The position numbers and the translations under genes were made by a program. A DNA stretch of 64,000 bases, from assembly GCA_035235625.1 (NCBI GenBank), contig CP141141.1, positions 40,509,719 through 40,573,718 on the forward strand, in the 5' to 3' direction. The notes beneath the pieces are model-generated. The model made no database searches, was not told where the DNA came from, and was given only the letters and a program-made list of their open reading frames with translations. Source of the DNA: Saururus chinensis (taxonomy: Eukaryota > Streptophyta > Magnoliopsida > Piperales > Saururaceae). Numbering within the stretch: the stretch's first letter is position 1; every line of letters begins with the position of its first letter. Below are positions 12,557 through 24,366 of this stretch, in pieces.

Positions 12557-15500
12557 CACGACTCATATTTTTAAAACTCTTTTTATCATGAACAATAAAT
12601 CACAAAGAATTTTGTTTTTTTATGTGCAAAAGAATACCTCAAATGTTATTCCAACAAGATTGGATCTAAACATAGTTCTACCTAGCAACTAACACTAACT
12701 CATAAAGCATTTCATCATATATTCAATGCTTAAGTATTTTCAACTAGCCTATATTTTATGTAAGTCTTTAAATTGTTCCACTTGTTCTAATTAATAATTA
12801 ATAGCAAACAATGTCAATTATTATCTCACAACTCTTATTTAATAATTAGAAACCCTATCTAATCCCTTAAACAGACAGATATATCATATGTCAATTAAAA
12901 TAATACATAATACTAACCACCCTCATTGTTCTGAACAAACTCTAGGTTTAACAAAATATAACTCTTGATGAAAGTCAATACACTACAATTGTAGTGTAAG
13001 GAAAAAATATAATATAAATATGTACCAACTCATAAATGACTCGACTCTCAAAAATATCCTTAAATACCCAACTCCAACATTGGAGTAAGACTACTTAAAC
13101 AACATTTTAACCCAAATCCCCAAAAATCTCATTACCCTACTACAAATTTGGAGTAGATCCCAATTGTGCTCATGAACACAGATTAGCGAGAATCACAAGC
13201 CTTCTACGATGCTCATAAAACTCTATTTTACGTACATACTATATATAGTCTTGTGAAGACCTGCAAGAAACCTACGGTAAAGACTTTTCTAGGTCAATAC
13301 CTAAACTGTCATGGATATGAAGAAAGTGTATAAGTATTACAATTTTCACCCTCCTTGACTTGGGGAGAAATGTCCTTCAATGACAACAAATAAAATAACC
13401 CATAATAGCCTAAGGTTCACATGACCACTAAATCCAAAAAATATTTGAGACTTAGATTCAATTTATTTTACCCAGTCAAGTATTTGTCCAACTGATTAGG
13501 TCCTCTTCACATTGTGAATCATCCTAATAAACAACTTGTCAAATGAGCTATGACTCAAAAATCACCCCAAACCCTATTAGTCTCCCTCATACTAGACTAA
13601 ACTCTCATAGCTGTCCTCGGTTCATTAACTAAGGTAAGTTTCTATGTCAGAGCTCTTGTTCACTCTATGAGCCGGTCTCATACCCCATTAAAGATATTTT
13701 AGTATTTATCATAATTAGGTGTTCTCCTCCCAATCTAACGATAACCAATATCTCTTGATTAATCATCATTAATCTTAGTTTAAAAATATATTATTAATAC
13801 ATCAATAATAAAAGCATACATAAGAGTAAATAAATATAAATAACATAAGCTAACACAAGTCTATTAGTAATAAAAAGAGTTACATGGCTAGGGCTAACCC
13901 AATTCATGCCAAAGATGATAAATGTCTCTTATGTATTACGCAAGGTACATATATACTACATTCACAGTCTTGTGTACTGTGTTGGAGACACATGTACCAA
14001 GCTACTTGAAACCTAGGTAATCAAGATTCTTCCCTTCGTTTCGCGTGACACTATGATATGTAAAGATCTTTGTGTTACTTATTGATCACATCCTTTCCAT
14101 TTAAAGGCATTTACTATTATTATAGGGTGCCCTCACTCTCCTCCGGTTAGGATATTTGTTCATATGAAAATGGATAGATTGCCTATAAGGGCATTTAGGT
14201 AACTCTCCCACATGGGTACAACTATCTCCTTTGGGTCATTATAGTTACTCTTGACCCTACATGGGAAATAGTTAATTACCTATTTACTGAGATATTTCCT
14301 ATAACCTCCATGATTTTTCTACAACCTTTCCTAATATTTTTTCGTTCATTTTTCGATGAGAAATATCTGATGCTATGGTGTATTTATTTTTCCTATTTTT
14401 ACCTAGTATTTATACTAATAGAGTTGGGTGTGAGGCCCAGTTGCAGGCGTTAGGCCTCAACGTGCCATGGATATTTATGGCGTGAATAAAAAATAAAGGG
14501 TGGAAAAGAAAATTGTGAGAGAAAGAGAGGAGAAAAAAAGAAAAAGAGAAAAAAATCGGAAAATAGATGGGCTCAAGCAAGCCCATTCTAGAAACTATGG
14601 GAAAACAGACCCCATTCTAGTCTCCCTCCACTAGCCTGCTGCTTACCGCAGTTGACTCCATCTCAGCCTGGCAATGGTAGGTGACCGCCATTTATCATCG
14701 AATGCTCCTTTGCCGCCAAGAGGTAGCTCATTTCCCCCCTTTTTTCTTCCTTTTTTTATCTCTGCTAATGGATGTTGATCGGGCTCTTGGCCACTGTCGG
14801 GGGCTTCTGGCTATCATCAGGGCTTCGCCCTAGCCAGTGTTGACTAGGGCCAGTGCCATCAAGCTTCACTAAACCTTTCCTCCACCCCAATCCTCTCCTC
14901 CCCTCTGCCGCTCTATTTTTTTGCATGAGCCGTCTACCTCTAGGTTTGCTTTTGCCACCATCTACGGTGGGTAAATGTGGCTGGCTAGACCCAGCCTGCC
15001 TACCTCAATTCAGCTACGTTGGGGGAGCCACTGTGCCTGACCTTGCTTACCCTCTCTGCCCTCCCTTGCTCATTTTCCCTACCTCCCAAGCCAACGACCC
15101 ATCTATTTGGGTCTTTGGCTACCGCCACTACTGGCCGATAGGGGCTAGCCTGCCACTAGGGGCTTCGCCTTGGCCTGACAATGATGGCAAGGCCATCCTA
15201 ACCTAGCCCTCAGCTATTTGCCTTGCCAGTACATTTGCACATTGACCCCCCCTCCCCCCCCCCCTCTTGCCCATTTTACTCTGTTGGCAACCTACAACCT
15301 CTAGCAAGATTCTATTTGGCCAGCCTCGGCCCTACGATGGAGGAGTTCACCTCCATAGGCCTTGGCTCGGTGACAGCCTCACGGCCTTTACCCTGCCTTT
15401 ACTCTACCTCAAACCTTCCCTTTGCCCTCTACCGTGCAAGATGCACAACTGTCTGCACCGATTGTTTTGGTTGTAGATGGCAATTGACAATGTTTTTGTC

Positions 15501-16130
15501 TGCACTTGCTACCACATTTTGGCCTTAGCTTTGTCGCCCTTGTGGGCTTAGAGATGCCTCAAAACCCACTGATAGCCTATTTTTCCTCGAGCGGCCCACT
15601 TTGCCGCATTTACATGTGGTCGCACATGCAATCTAAGGTTTAGGCATCATTTTTGTGTTGCCTGACAATTGGATGGTTCCGCCACTAACTAAATTTGACC
15701 CTCAAAGTCCTCTTCCACCTCTCCTCTGTCCTTGAGCGCATACCACTCCCTCCGCCCTTTTTATGGGCCCTCGACGACTAACTATTGCTATCATTGGGTG
15801 TTTTTCACTACTGATTTTACCACCTTGCGGCTAGTTGAGTGCCTCTTAGTCACCAGCGGCCAACTTCTATTTAGACCACCCTTAACTTTTGGTCGCACCG
15901 CCACTCCTTGTTTGCACAACCTTACTCCTGATCACTGTAGTGCACCGCTGTGGATTGTAGATTTTTCCACACATACTTATGTCACCCATCTTATCTTGAT
16001 TACTTCTGGCACTTCTTAAACCTCGAGACAATAGCTCTCTCAACCAAGCGATGCATTTGGCCACCAACTCTGCTACCGATACCACCATCATCATGTGCTC
16101 ACCATCAAACATCTGGATTTTGAGGTAGGG
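12557..16130 (-). mobile_element. Decayed LTR of the D/E family in the copia remnant
   Basis: From 12557 (cacgactcatatttttaaaa) to about 14345 this aligns in order with 24370-26280 of LTR E. Shared landmarks are an 'aacaagat(c/t)ggatc' block at 12645, 'ccacttgt(t)c(t)aatta', 'atgtctctt', and the end of the gtgacactatgac(c)tgt block. The terminal TGT is mutated. A GC- and C-rich section at 14640-15960 sits where LTR E has its GC-rich section. The frames at 14853-15206, 15223-15528 and 15732-16019 fall here and are compositional, not genes. The right end is not defined. Confidence 0.6.
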
Positions 16131-18280
16131 GACTTTGAACTCACAATTTCATGATTGCATACTTCAAATGTGTAGCAGCATGCAAGGATTGTATGATTTA
16201 ATGCATTTGAGTGTTTATCCGATTACATGATGTAGGAGGGAAAGACAATAAATTATGGTATGTTTGAAAATGCATAGGACATGCATGTAAGCTATGAGTA
16301 GATTTGATGTATGTGAAATATGTATTATAGTGATGGCTAGCAAGTATATATGTTAGTATGTGATATGTTGAATTCGGGTATGTGATACATAAGTAAGATG
16401 AATATGTGTATGTGTGTGGGGCAAATGTATGGGCGATAGATAGTAAGATATGGCAAATAGTTTTATATGAATTTTGATGTGGATTGGAATTAACATGACA
16501 GAAGAGGAAGGACGTAAGTTTGACAAGTGAGGATTGGAGTGGATTAGTTTGGTTTGGATTTGAGTGTATATTGGGGGTTCAGTAAATAATTAGACTTAGG
16601 ATTTGGAGCTTTATGAGTGATTGTCATATAGTAAGAGTGCAGCAAAATTATATAATCATAACATACATATTATGAAGTGAAAAGTAAGAATAATAAGTAA
16701 GGTATTAATAAGAGGTTCATAACATGAATGAGATTAAGTGACTTAGTTTGAGGATTTTCGAGTAAGATGATTTTGTCTATAAGGTGAAAGGTGAAGACTA
16801 TATGAATATGTAAGGATATGTTTTGTGGTGAGTAATGATTATAAGATGGATGGTTACGTGAAGTATGCTACCCTGACAAACTAGGGTTTCAAAATGGGCT
16901 CAACTTTGGATTAGTTAATGGAAGACTATAAGACATAAGATTTTGATGGCATAATTATACCTACATAAATTATTCAATTCAAACTCGAATCATAAACAAA
17001 GCTAATATGATATTATTATGAGTTTAAGGCATGAGAGTTTCGATGAATTGAGTTATGTGTTTGAGCTAGCCGATAATGAGTCTACTGAGTATTTTTCATG
17101 TCTTTCCATAATGTTTAACTGCAGAATGTTATCTTGGTGTTATATCTAAACCCAGACATCTGATGCTCTACTGAGAGCGATGTATGTTTCTGCCCTTAGT
17201 CGGCATTGTATGATTCTGCCCATATGTGGCACTGTAAGATTTGGCCTAAGAGTGGCCCCGTATAATTTCCACCCTTAGTTGGCAATTTATGGTCCTTTGT
17301 TGCACTATATGGTCCTTAGAGTGTGGGTGTTTGTGGACTCAGTTAAGTAGTATCATTAATCTACTCTTACCTGTTTGATCTTGTGCCCCATGAGCATATA
17401 TATGTCTTGCCTTCAGAAAAGTCTATGACATCTAGTTACTCCCATGAGGTTAAGGTGATGCCTCAATGGCATTCCTGTCCATTTCGACATTAGAATTTAT
17501 TATTTGTAATAAGCTTCAGTGATCAATAATACATATACGACTATATAAGTAAGTATATAAGTTTCTAAATAATTTTGTAAAATCATGAGGAAGACTGTAA
17601 GTGTAAGATTCTAAGAATACTTTTCATAGCAAAACGGAAAGTGTAAGATTCCGAGTAAGACTGTAAGAGTAAGTTTCATAGTAAGACTAAGAGTGATACC
17701 TTGTTTGTCGATTTCATTAAACATGAGGAATTGATAATTAATTATTAATTTTTGAGGAAAATAGTCAAAATGCAAAAGTGAAGCTCCTTATGTGGTTAGA
17801 GCTTGAATAAATAAGCGTAACAAGTTGAAGAACACAAGAAATGGAAGTTAGGAGTAAAAGTTATGACCTTATAAAGCATGTTTCATAGGTAGGATCCACT
17901 TAAAAAAAGTGGGACAACTTACCTTGAGTAGTATAGTTTCATATGGCTTGTCGATACAAGCTCAACGGTACCAAGAACGTACAAATCTAAGTCTGGGGTA
18001 GAAAGATACGGACATATAAAGATAAAAATAAAATATATAAATAAAAAAGAAAAAGCTGCACATGCATTATGTGCAAGTGTCACGCTCTGGTGCAATGAGC
18101 AAGGCACTACCATTTGGCAGTGTTGCTGCCTATATTAGTTTACTAACTCATATTTTAAATAAAGAAAAGAATATTATATTTATGATTTTCTACGAGTTCT
18201 TAATGATATTGAAAATGTATTTATATATATACACACACATATGTGTGTGTGTGTAAGAGAGAGATAGAGAAAGAAATGGA
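16131..18280. other. Unresolved repeat-derived DNA with LTR pieces
   Basis: No gene. Near 17379 the motif ttgtgccccatgagcatat resembles 39543-39560 of LTR G. At 17945-17980 the block gtcgatacaagctcaacgg followed by taccaagaacg matches the U3 motif of LTRs A and G. This suggests one or two fragmented plus-strand LTRs whose ends I cannot place. At 17580-17700 short degenerate repeats of gtaaga and gtgtaagatt occur. Confidence 0.45.
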
Positions 18281-18289
18281 TGGCGCATA

Positions 18290-19104
18290 TGCTAGCACAC
18301 GTTAATATCAACGGCCCGTTCCTTACGTTGGGTTCATTGTGAGTAAAAAGCATTAAAAATTCTTCTCTTTAAAAGAAGAAACAATGAGACCTTGGTTCAA
18401 CATCACCATGTGTCTTCATTATAAAAGAGTTTTTCATGTTCTTCGCTCACAATGAGCCTAGCGTAGACTATGCATAAAAACACTTTATACATAAAATTAA
18501 CGACACATATACTAGTATATATTAGTGTAAGTACTACTAACGCTAATATATGTTAGCATATATACAGTTAAACTCGTGGAAGAAAAGCTCTTATGTATAA
18601 CTTATGCTTATGCTTGTTGTCAATGAAGGGCCGAAAAACCCCTTCTCGTTACCCCGGCAACCTAATAAGTAATAACGTCTAGAAGAATTAGTATGGAGTC
18701 AAGGGAAAGCTTCGTGTCGGCCAGAGCCAAAACTAAGAACAGCCAAGTTATTTTATATGATTTCACATATATCTCCATCAATCACATCAACTTTACAGCC
18801 TTGCAAGTGAAAAGGGTCTTCCCTCGTGACTCCAAAATGAACTTCGAGGAAACATACCATCCTATTCCTATTGGATTCTCCCTGAACAAATTTTCAACAC
18901 GGAGATGAATGCCTCTGTGAAAGACGAAAGACGGAGCAATATTCTATCCAACTGTTCCATATGCCTTAAATCCATCAACGTCGCATTCCTTTGGAGACAC
19001 AATTCTACATTAGCTACTAGAATTTGTACTATATGGAAGCTGGCATGTATATATAACTCAAGTGGCTGGCTCAACTTTCATTTGTATTTGAGATTAGCAG
19101 AGAT
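18290..19104 (+). repeat. Upstream segment of peptide gene 1, paralogous to 46230-46966
   Basis: In the same order both copies contain an aatgagacc block, tacta(a)cgctaa, gaagggaaagct(t/a)c, cacatcaatcacat and the cattcctattgg stretch before the gene. The duplication that made the two peptide genes therefore included about 0.8 kb of upstream DNA. Several short inverted MITE-like pieces sit inside (cacttttatac... and gttagcatat...). Confidence 0.65.
19048..19056 (+). promoter_or_regulatory. TATA box of peptide gene 1
   Basis: TATATATAA lies 49 bases before the ATG. It is followed by aagtggctggctcaa and ctttcatttgtatttgaga, which is conserved in the second gene after its own TATA box (46909-46917). 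The short leader is therefore shared by both paralogues. Confidence 0.6.
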
Positions 19105-19590
19105 ATGGGACGATCCTTTACCCTTGCAATCCTTTTCATTACACTGCTTTTTGCACCTCCTATAACCCAAGGTAGATAAGTTTATGAGTATGTCGTTTTC
19201 CAGTATTTTGATTTTTTTTTACAAGCAGCCATGTTATATCTCATGCAGGACTAGGGTGGAGTGGGAAGAAGTACAGGAGAGAACTAGCCTCTTTAGACAC
19301 ATCAGAGGTAAATTTCAATCTTCAGCCATTTTCCTTTGGAGGTATTTCGCATCTTGTGGCTCTCATCTATTCTAGCTCTAAATTGTAGTCATCATGGGTG
19401 GTCTTAGGTGGAGTATGAGGAAGGAAAGGTTGAGAGGATACTTGATGATTACGATTCACCCACACATAGCAGGAACAAAAGAGAAACGCCACCGGGGCCG
19501 CCGCCTGACACCCCTCCAGAGCCCCTCTCTGATTCCGATAATTCTCCTGATCCCGCTACCCCACCGGAGGCGGAGGCACCTCCTGAATGA
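19105..19590 (+). CDS. Small secreted peptide precursor 1, possible sulfopeptide
   Basis: Exons are 19105-19171, 19249-19307 and 19408-19590, with GT-AG introns of 77 and 100 bases. Together they give 309 nt and 102 aa. Residues 1-22 are a clean signal peptide (MGRSFTLAILFITLLFAPPI then TQ). Next come GLGWSGKKYRRELASLDTSE and a Glu-rich stretch EYEEGKVERIL. Then follows DDYDSPTHSRNKRE, and a Pro/Glu-rich tail full of PPGPPP and PPEP to the stop. The DY preceded by acid fits tyrosylprotein sulfotransferase sites. The pattern D-Y-x-x-P-x4-N-x-R recalls PSY or RGF/GOLVEN peptides but matches neither consensus exactly. The family is not recognised with certainty. The paralogue at 46967 keeps every splice site and the frame, which is the best evidence that this is a gene. 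The mature peptide could equally be the Pro-rich tail. Confidence 0.72.
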
Positions 19591-19705
19591 ACTAGGATGC
19601 TCTCCCTTGTTGATACAAATAATTAAAGGTCGAATGTCTCATTAAGTAATACATTATCTCCAGTGTAATGCATATAGACATGTGTAACAACAGGAAGTGG
19701 TTTGG

Positions 19706-19800
19706 ACTTTCTGATACATGGTTAGATTGCAGCATATATATTATTTGTACTTTCTGATACATGGATAGATTGCAGCATATATATTATTTGTACTTTCTAA
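19706..19800 (+). repeat. 43-bp tandem repeat downstream of peptide gene 1
   Basis: Starts at 19706, 19749 and (partial) 19792. Each unit begins actttct(g/a)atac and ends attatttgt. It lies just after the gene, in the probable 3' region. Confidence 0.75.
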
Positions 19801-19829
19801 TACTTGCAGATAAGAATAAAAAAGGTCGA

Positions 19830-20660
19830 TATTGTCTACATGAGCAACTCCATTTTCTGCATGCAGTGTTATTTATGTGTTTGCTGTCTCTGACTCTCTA
19901 TAATCCGGCTTATCTGGATCATCAGGCAAAACTAGTGCACAGACAACTCCATTTTCTGCTTGATGTATTATGGAATTTGTCAAGTTTAATTTATTAAATC
20001 CCCTTGATTTTTCTTTATGGCTCAATCAACTGTTCAAACCTTGGATGAGGAAGAAACTCGTTTTCCCGAGCTGTTTTCACCACCATGAGATATTTATGAA
20101 GCACGACGAATCTGTAAGTAGCCAACAATACTCGTACGCCTTAACCAAAAAACAAATAATTGTACGCGTCTACTTTTGATGCAAATCTGACTCAGTCAGA
20201 TGTGACACGGGAGCTTAGCGACACGCTTTTTAAGGATTATGAGTTGAGTGATGCGACGCGCCTCGCAGGACAATGTTTCCTGACCATCGATATTTTATAT
20301 TGATAGCGGATATATTAAGTACATATTAATTTAGTAATATTTATATTAATATATGCGTCATTAATTTTGTAAATGAATAGTTCCTGTACATACATACCGT
20401 AAGTTGAGTTTATTATCAAAGTATAAAAAATGCTTCTATCAAAGAATATATAGCAATCTAAGATTATTGGTAAATTTTTTTTTCTTACTAATATGTATTT
20501 TTTTTAAATTATTTCGTGATTTTGTTTCCCATTTGATTTAATAAAAAAGAGTTATCTCTTGATAAAAAAAAATATAGTAGTCGGGAAAGGCCTACGGTCT
20601 TGTGTTCACACCTCAAATGTTTTCTCACCCAAACTTTATTTTAACATTAGCACAGTATCA
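19830..20660. repeat. Segment paralogous to 4740-5840
   Basis: A same-strand copy of the DNA upstream of the receptor kinase, lacking the 700-base insertion found there. After 20270 it becomes very AT-rich. No gene is seen; the frames at 19761-20179 are unsupported. Confidence 0.55.
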
Positions 20661-21662
20661 CTGATACTAATATATGCATCATTGATCTTAGAAATAAATA
20701 GTCCCTATATATTCTTTATGTTAGGCTCATGGTAAAGAAGCATGAAAAACCCTTCTTAGCTATAGGGTGACAAGGAGGGGCACCCTCTAAAAACCTTGTA
20801 TTAATATATAAGTATAGTTATAATATTACTCCTTCTCTTGGGTGGAAGAATTTGGTAACAATAACTTTATATAATATACCAATTCCAATATTACGATGCT
20901 AGTCATTAACGAACAATGTCAACAATGTACCACCAGAGTGATTAAAAAAACAACCATATCATGACAGGGTTAAGTAGGTAGGCCCGTTCTATATAAAGTT
21001 AGTGGTATTTTTACTAAAGACAAGCAAGCAATAAAAAATAAATTATTCCCTTAAAAGATAATAGTATAAAAAATTACAAAGAAGTTCAAACCCTTATATC
21101 CTACTCCAGTCATAATTTATTCTCTCAAACGCTAAACTCCGTTCCTACTTGTTCTCACAAGCATCAAAGGCCTAAAGCAAAGTGGGTCACTCGTCGTCTT
21201 CAATCCTCGTCTTCACTAGTCCTAAAGTAAAAAAACTAAATTTAAAGGGAAGGTTGTACCTTGGGGGCAATCCTAAAGACAAGATTTATCTGTTTGTCTA
21301 TTCATTAGCTTCCTCAGTTCATTCTTATTGTATAATGACAATGTCTGCCCCTGTCACATTATCTCTATCATTTGATTATTTTGATTAAGGTAAAGTATGT
21401 TGTAAATATAATTCATTAATTTAATAGCTTTTGTATTCAAAGTCTCTAGCTTTCTTAATAACAAACTTCTCATGTCCTTGACGTTTTGAAGGTTATTTAT
21501 TTATGAATTTACAACTTAATTTTTCTCTCATTACTAAAAAACCTTATTCAATTTATTATGCATTATAAAAAATGATAAGAGTTATCACTAATTTAACTTG
21601 TCTATTACTTAAATTAGTATTTTTATTTAGAATAAAATATTAATTATATTTATGCCTATTAG
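20661..21662. other. AT-rich intergenic DNA
   Basis: No gene is seen. Short MITE-like words (ataggctcatgg, tactaatatatgc) repeat those of 18400-18560. The frame at 21182-21388 has no recognisable domain. Confidence 0.4.
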
Positions 21663-23637
21663 TATGACACCTTGTATTTTCAAAAAGAAAATTAATTCCT
21701 TTTATTTCTTTAAAAATGCTCCTTTTTGTTCATTAGCAAGTCATCTACACTTCAGTGACCTACTAATGAAATAGTGTAATGTTATTATCGCCAAGCATTG
21801 ATATGTCTATAGCTTACCGATAATAACTGCATACATCGGTTATTTTAGAAAATGAGCTAGTTTTACACTTTCAAGACTCCTAAAGTAGTTATCCTAGTAT
21901 AAAAGAGAGTGAAACTAGGAATTTGGGAGAGAACGGAAGTCTTAGAAGGGTCCTAGCACCGGTGTGAGTGACCGGAAGGAGACTTCATATCAAAATAGGA
22001 GAAATCTCACTTCGATATAGGTCGGATTGCAATCTACTCTTTGAAATAGAGAAAAGCATTTGTAGATTTTTTATTTTCTTCAAGTTCTCGATGATCTTAA
22101 ATGTGTGCATGTGATTTTTAAGTTACGCCATGCATGATTATGCTTTAATGGTAAGTTCAAATTACAATAGGTTTAATGCTCAATTTATGACCCAAAGGGT
22201 TTGGAACTTTGGTTTAAAATGATTTCCATGAGTTTTTACGAAAGAAAATGTGTTTAGAAAGGATGTGGGGTTACTAATGCATCAATGTTTGCACCGGTAA
22301 AAGGATGAAGATGGATAGTACCTTTGTAGGCATACAGAACCAAGCATATTGGCTAGTCATCAGCAGTGTGGCCGACGCATTAGTGTGTTGTTGGTGGGTA
22401 GGCAATCCCAGCCAATCCACTGTTGGTGAAGGTTCGATACGTCAATATGATTACCCATGGTCATCGATGTCCTGGTCGACACGTCAATGAGGTTACCGAT
22501 AGTACCTAAAGATAAAATATTTTTGTTGTGATTTTTAGCACTGGTTAAGTTATATAGAAATTATATATAATTACATGACTTACAAAGGATTTTGGTTGCA
22601 TGTTGGATGATGAATAAGCATGTATTAAGTAAGGATTAGTAAATCCAATACATATGTATGAGACCTTTGGGATGTGATAATTGGTCACCCAAAACTAATG
22701 CATTCGAGAATTAAGTACAAGAGAATCCTAGTGTGATTATTCAGTCATTTAGCCATGTAGAATGAAAGGGTATGGTATAAAACATCACAAGGGTGAAAGT
22801 TATATAGACTCCCCTAGCATGGGAGTTGGGTTTGAATGGACTATAGTATAAAAAAGATGAATGCTTCTGCGCAGAGCAATAGTAGGGAACACAACCACTA
22901 AGGACCATGAGCCATGAAGTGGGCCTTTGCTTCGTGGCGTGGATAGGGTGGGGCAGGCTTTAGGCAATGACTGAAATTGAGTTTGGGGTAGTTCAATATC
23001 TAGTTAAGTGGGAACTCCTAAATGAGGCTATTGTGTCTAGTGGACCATGAAGTGGAGTTCCTTGTTGTAAGTATGTATAATTCGGAAAGATATCTATGAA
23101 TCTAGTTTTCATGAATTCCTAATAGTTTTGGTAATAACCTTTTTTTTTATATGTTGTCAGTTTATATTGGTTTTAATTAGATTGCAATTTTACTAAATAT
23201 ACTCATATACTTAGCATCCTTTGTGGTACAGGTTCAAAATGTAGAAGATTATTTATAGGTATTGGGAAGGTTATAGTTGTGGAGGAGACCCTACCTTTTC
23301 AATTTGTTGATTCATCATCTTCCTATTGGTTTACTTTTAGGCACGGGAGTGTCATTTGTCATTTTTATTAGCTTGTGCATATGTAAGTGACATGTGCATT
23401 GTTGTAGATCCTATAAATATTATAAAATATTTAGATAGTTAGAGGTTTACTTATGGTATTATCACAACCAATGTTTGTTAAAGATATGACTCTCATGTCC
23501 CCAGTTTATCTTTTCAATGCTTTATAACCTCAGTAAATAGTTTTATCCACTACACATTATGAAGGGTAGCATGACATAAATTTTCATTTGGAGGATAAAG
23601 ATTTTATAAAAGGCTATTTAAATTTGTGGGCGTGACA
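21663..23637 (+). mobile_element. Solo LTR C (1975 bp)
   Basis: It starts TATGACACCTTG (the usual TGT has become TAT) and ends GGGCGTGACA. A perfect 5-bp target duplication ATTAG lies at 21658-21662 and 23638-23642. The plus-strand TATA box AGTATAAAAGAG is near 21897. No open frame of note is inside; 22305-22490 is not a gene. Confidence 0.85.
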
Positions 23638-24276
23638 ATTAGTGAAGTTGACAATTAAGCTATTATACAATGCTTCTAAAAAATGACGATATGAGAGCTC
23701 TTCATGGACAATTTTAAAATGTTATCTATTATAATAAAAAAATTATAATTTTTGCACAAAAAAATTAAAAATTAAAAAGTAACATTTTTTGCCCTTCCAA
23801 GGCAAAAATCATGGCTCCACTGCTCCATGCAACCTAGTTTTTTCAATATCTAGCTTGTAACTTTTCATTCTTTTTTTTATTAGTAAGAAGTATATTAAAC
23901 ACAAAAGGGGAAATGCAAGAGTTAATGAAGACTAATTATACAGCTTCTAACTATGAGATAAAAAAAGGAAAATCATCTAAAAAAATAGAGTTCTAGGAAG
24001 TGATCAAGATGATGACGTAAATAGCAAACTTTTGTGAAGACTTGAAAGCTTATGTTTCCATTTCATTCACAAGGTATAAGTAGTGTTTACAGAGTACAAC
24101 TATAGGGATTGAAATCCCTTCTGTTATGGGTATAAGTTTAGTAAGTTACAACAATCAAGGAATCTATATTTGACTAGAATCACAACAAATTTGCCAGTGT
24201 ATCTTTGTCCATATCCTTGCTTGTGGTGATATCACTCATAACTTCTACTTCACAACACTTGAATAAGGTGATTTTA
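23638..24276. other. Intergenic; possible truncated copia LTR
   Basis: AT-rich DNA with no gene. The stretch 24020-24240 (ttcattcacaaggtataag..., ttgccagtgtat) has the look of a copia-type LTR end but I found no pair or target duplication. Confidence 0.3.
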
Positions 24277-24366
24277 TGTAATATCCCAAATTTTTCTAGC
24301 TTTCAAAAATTAAATACATGGAAATTAGGTTGTTTGATCTTTTGCCCTTCTTAATAGAATAACTTC

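Noticed and set aside
14853-16112. Several frames of 70-117 aa on both strands
   Set aside because: They lie in the GC/C-rich part of a decayed LTR; composition alone opens the frames, and no conserved motif was seen.
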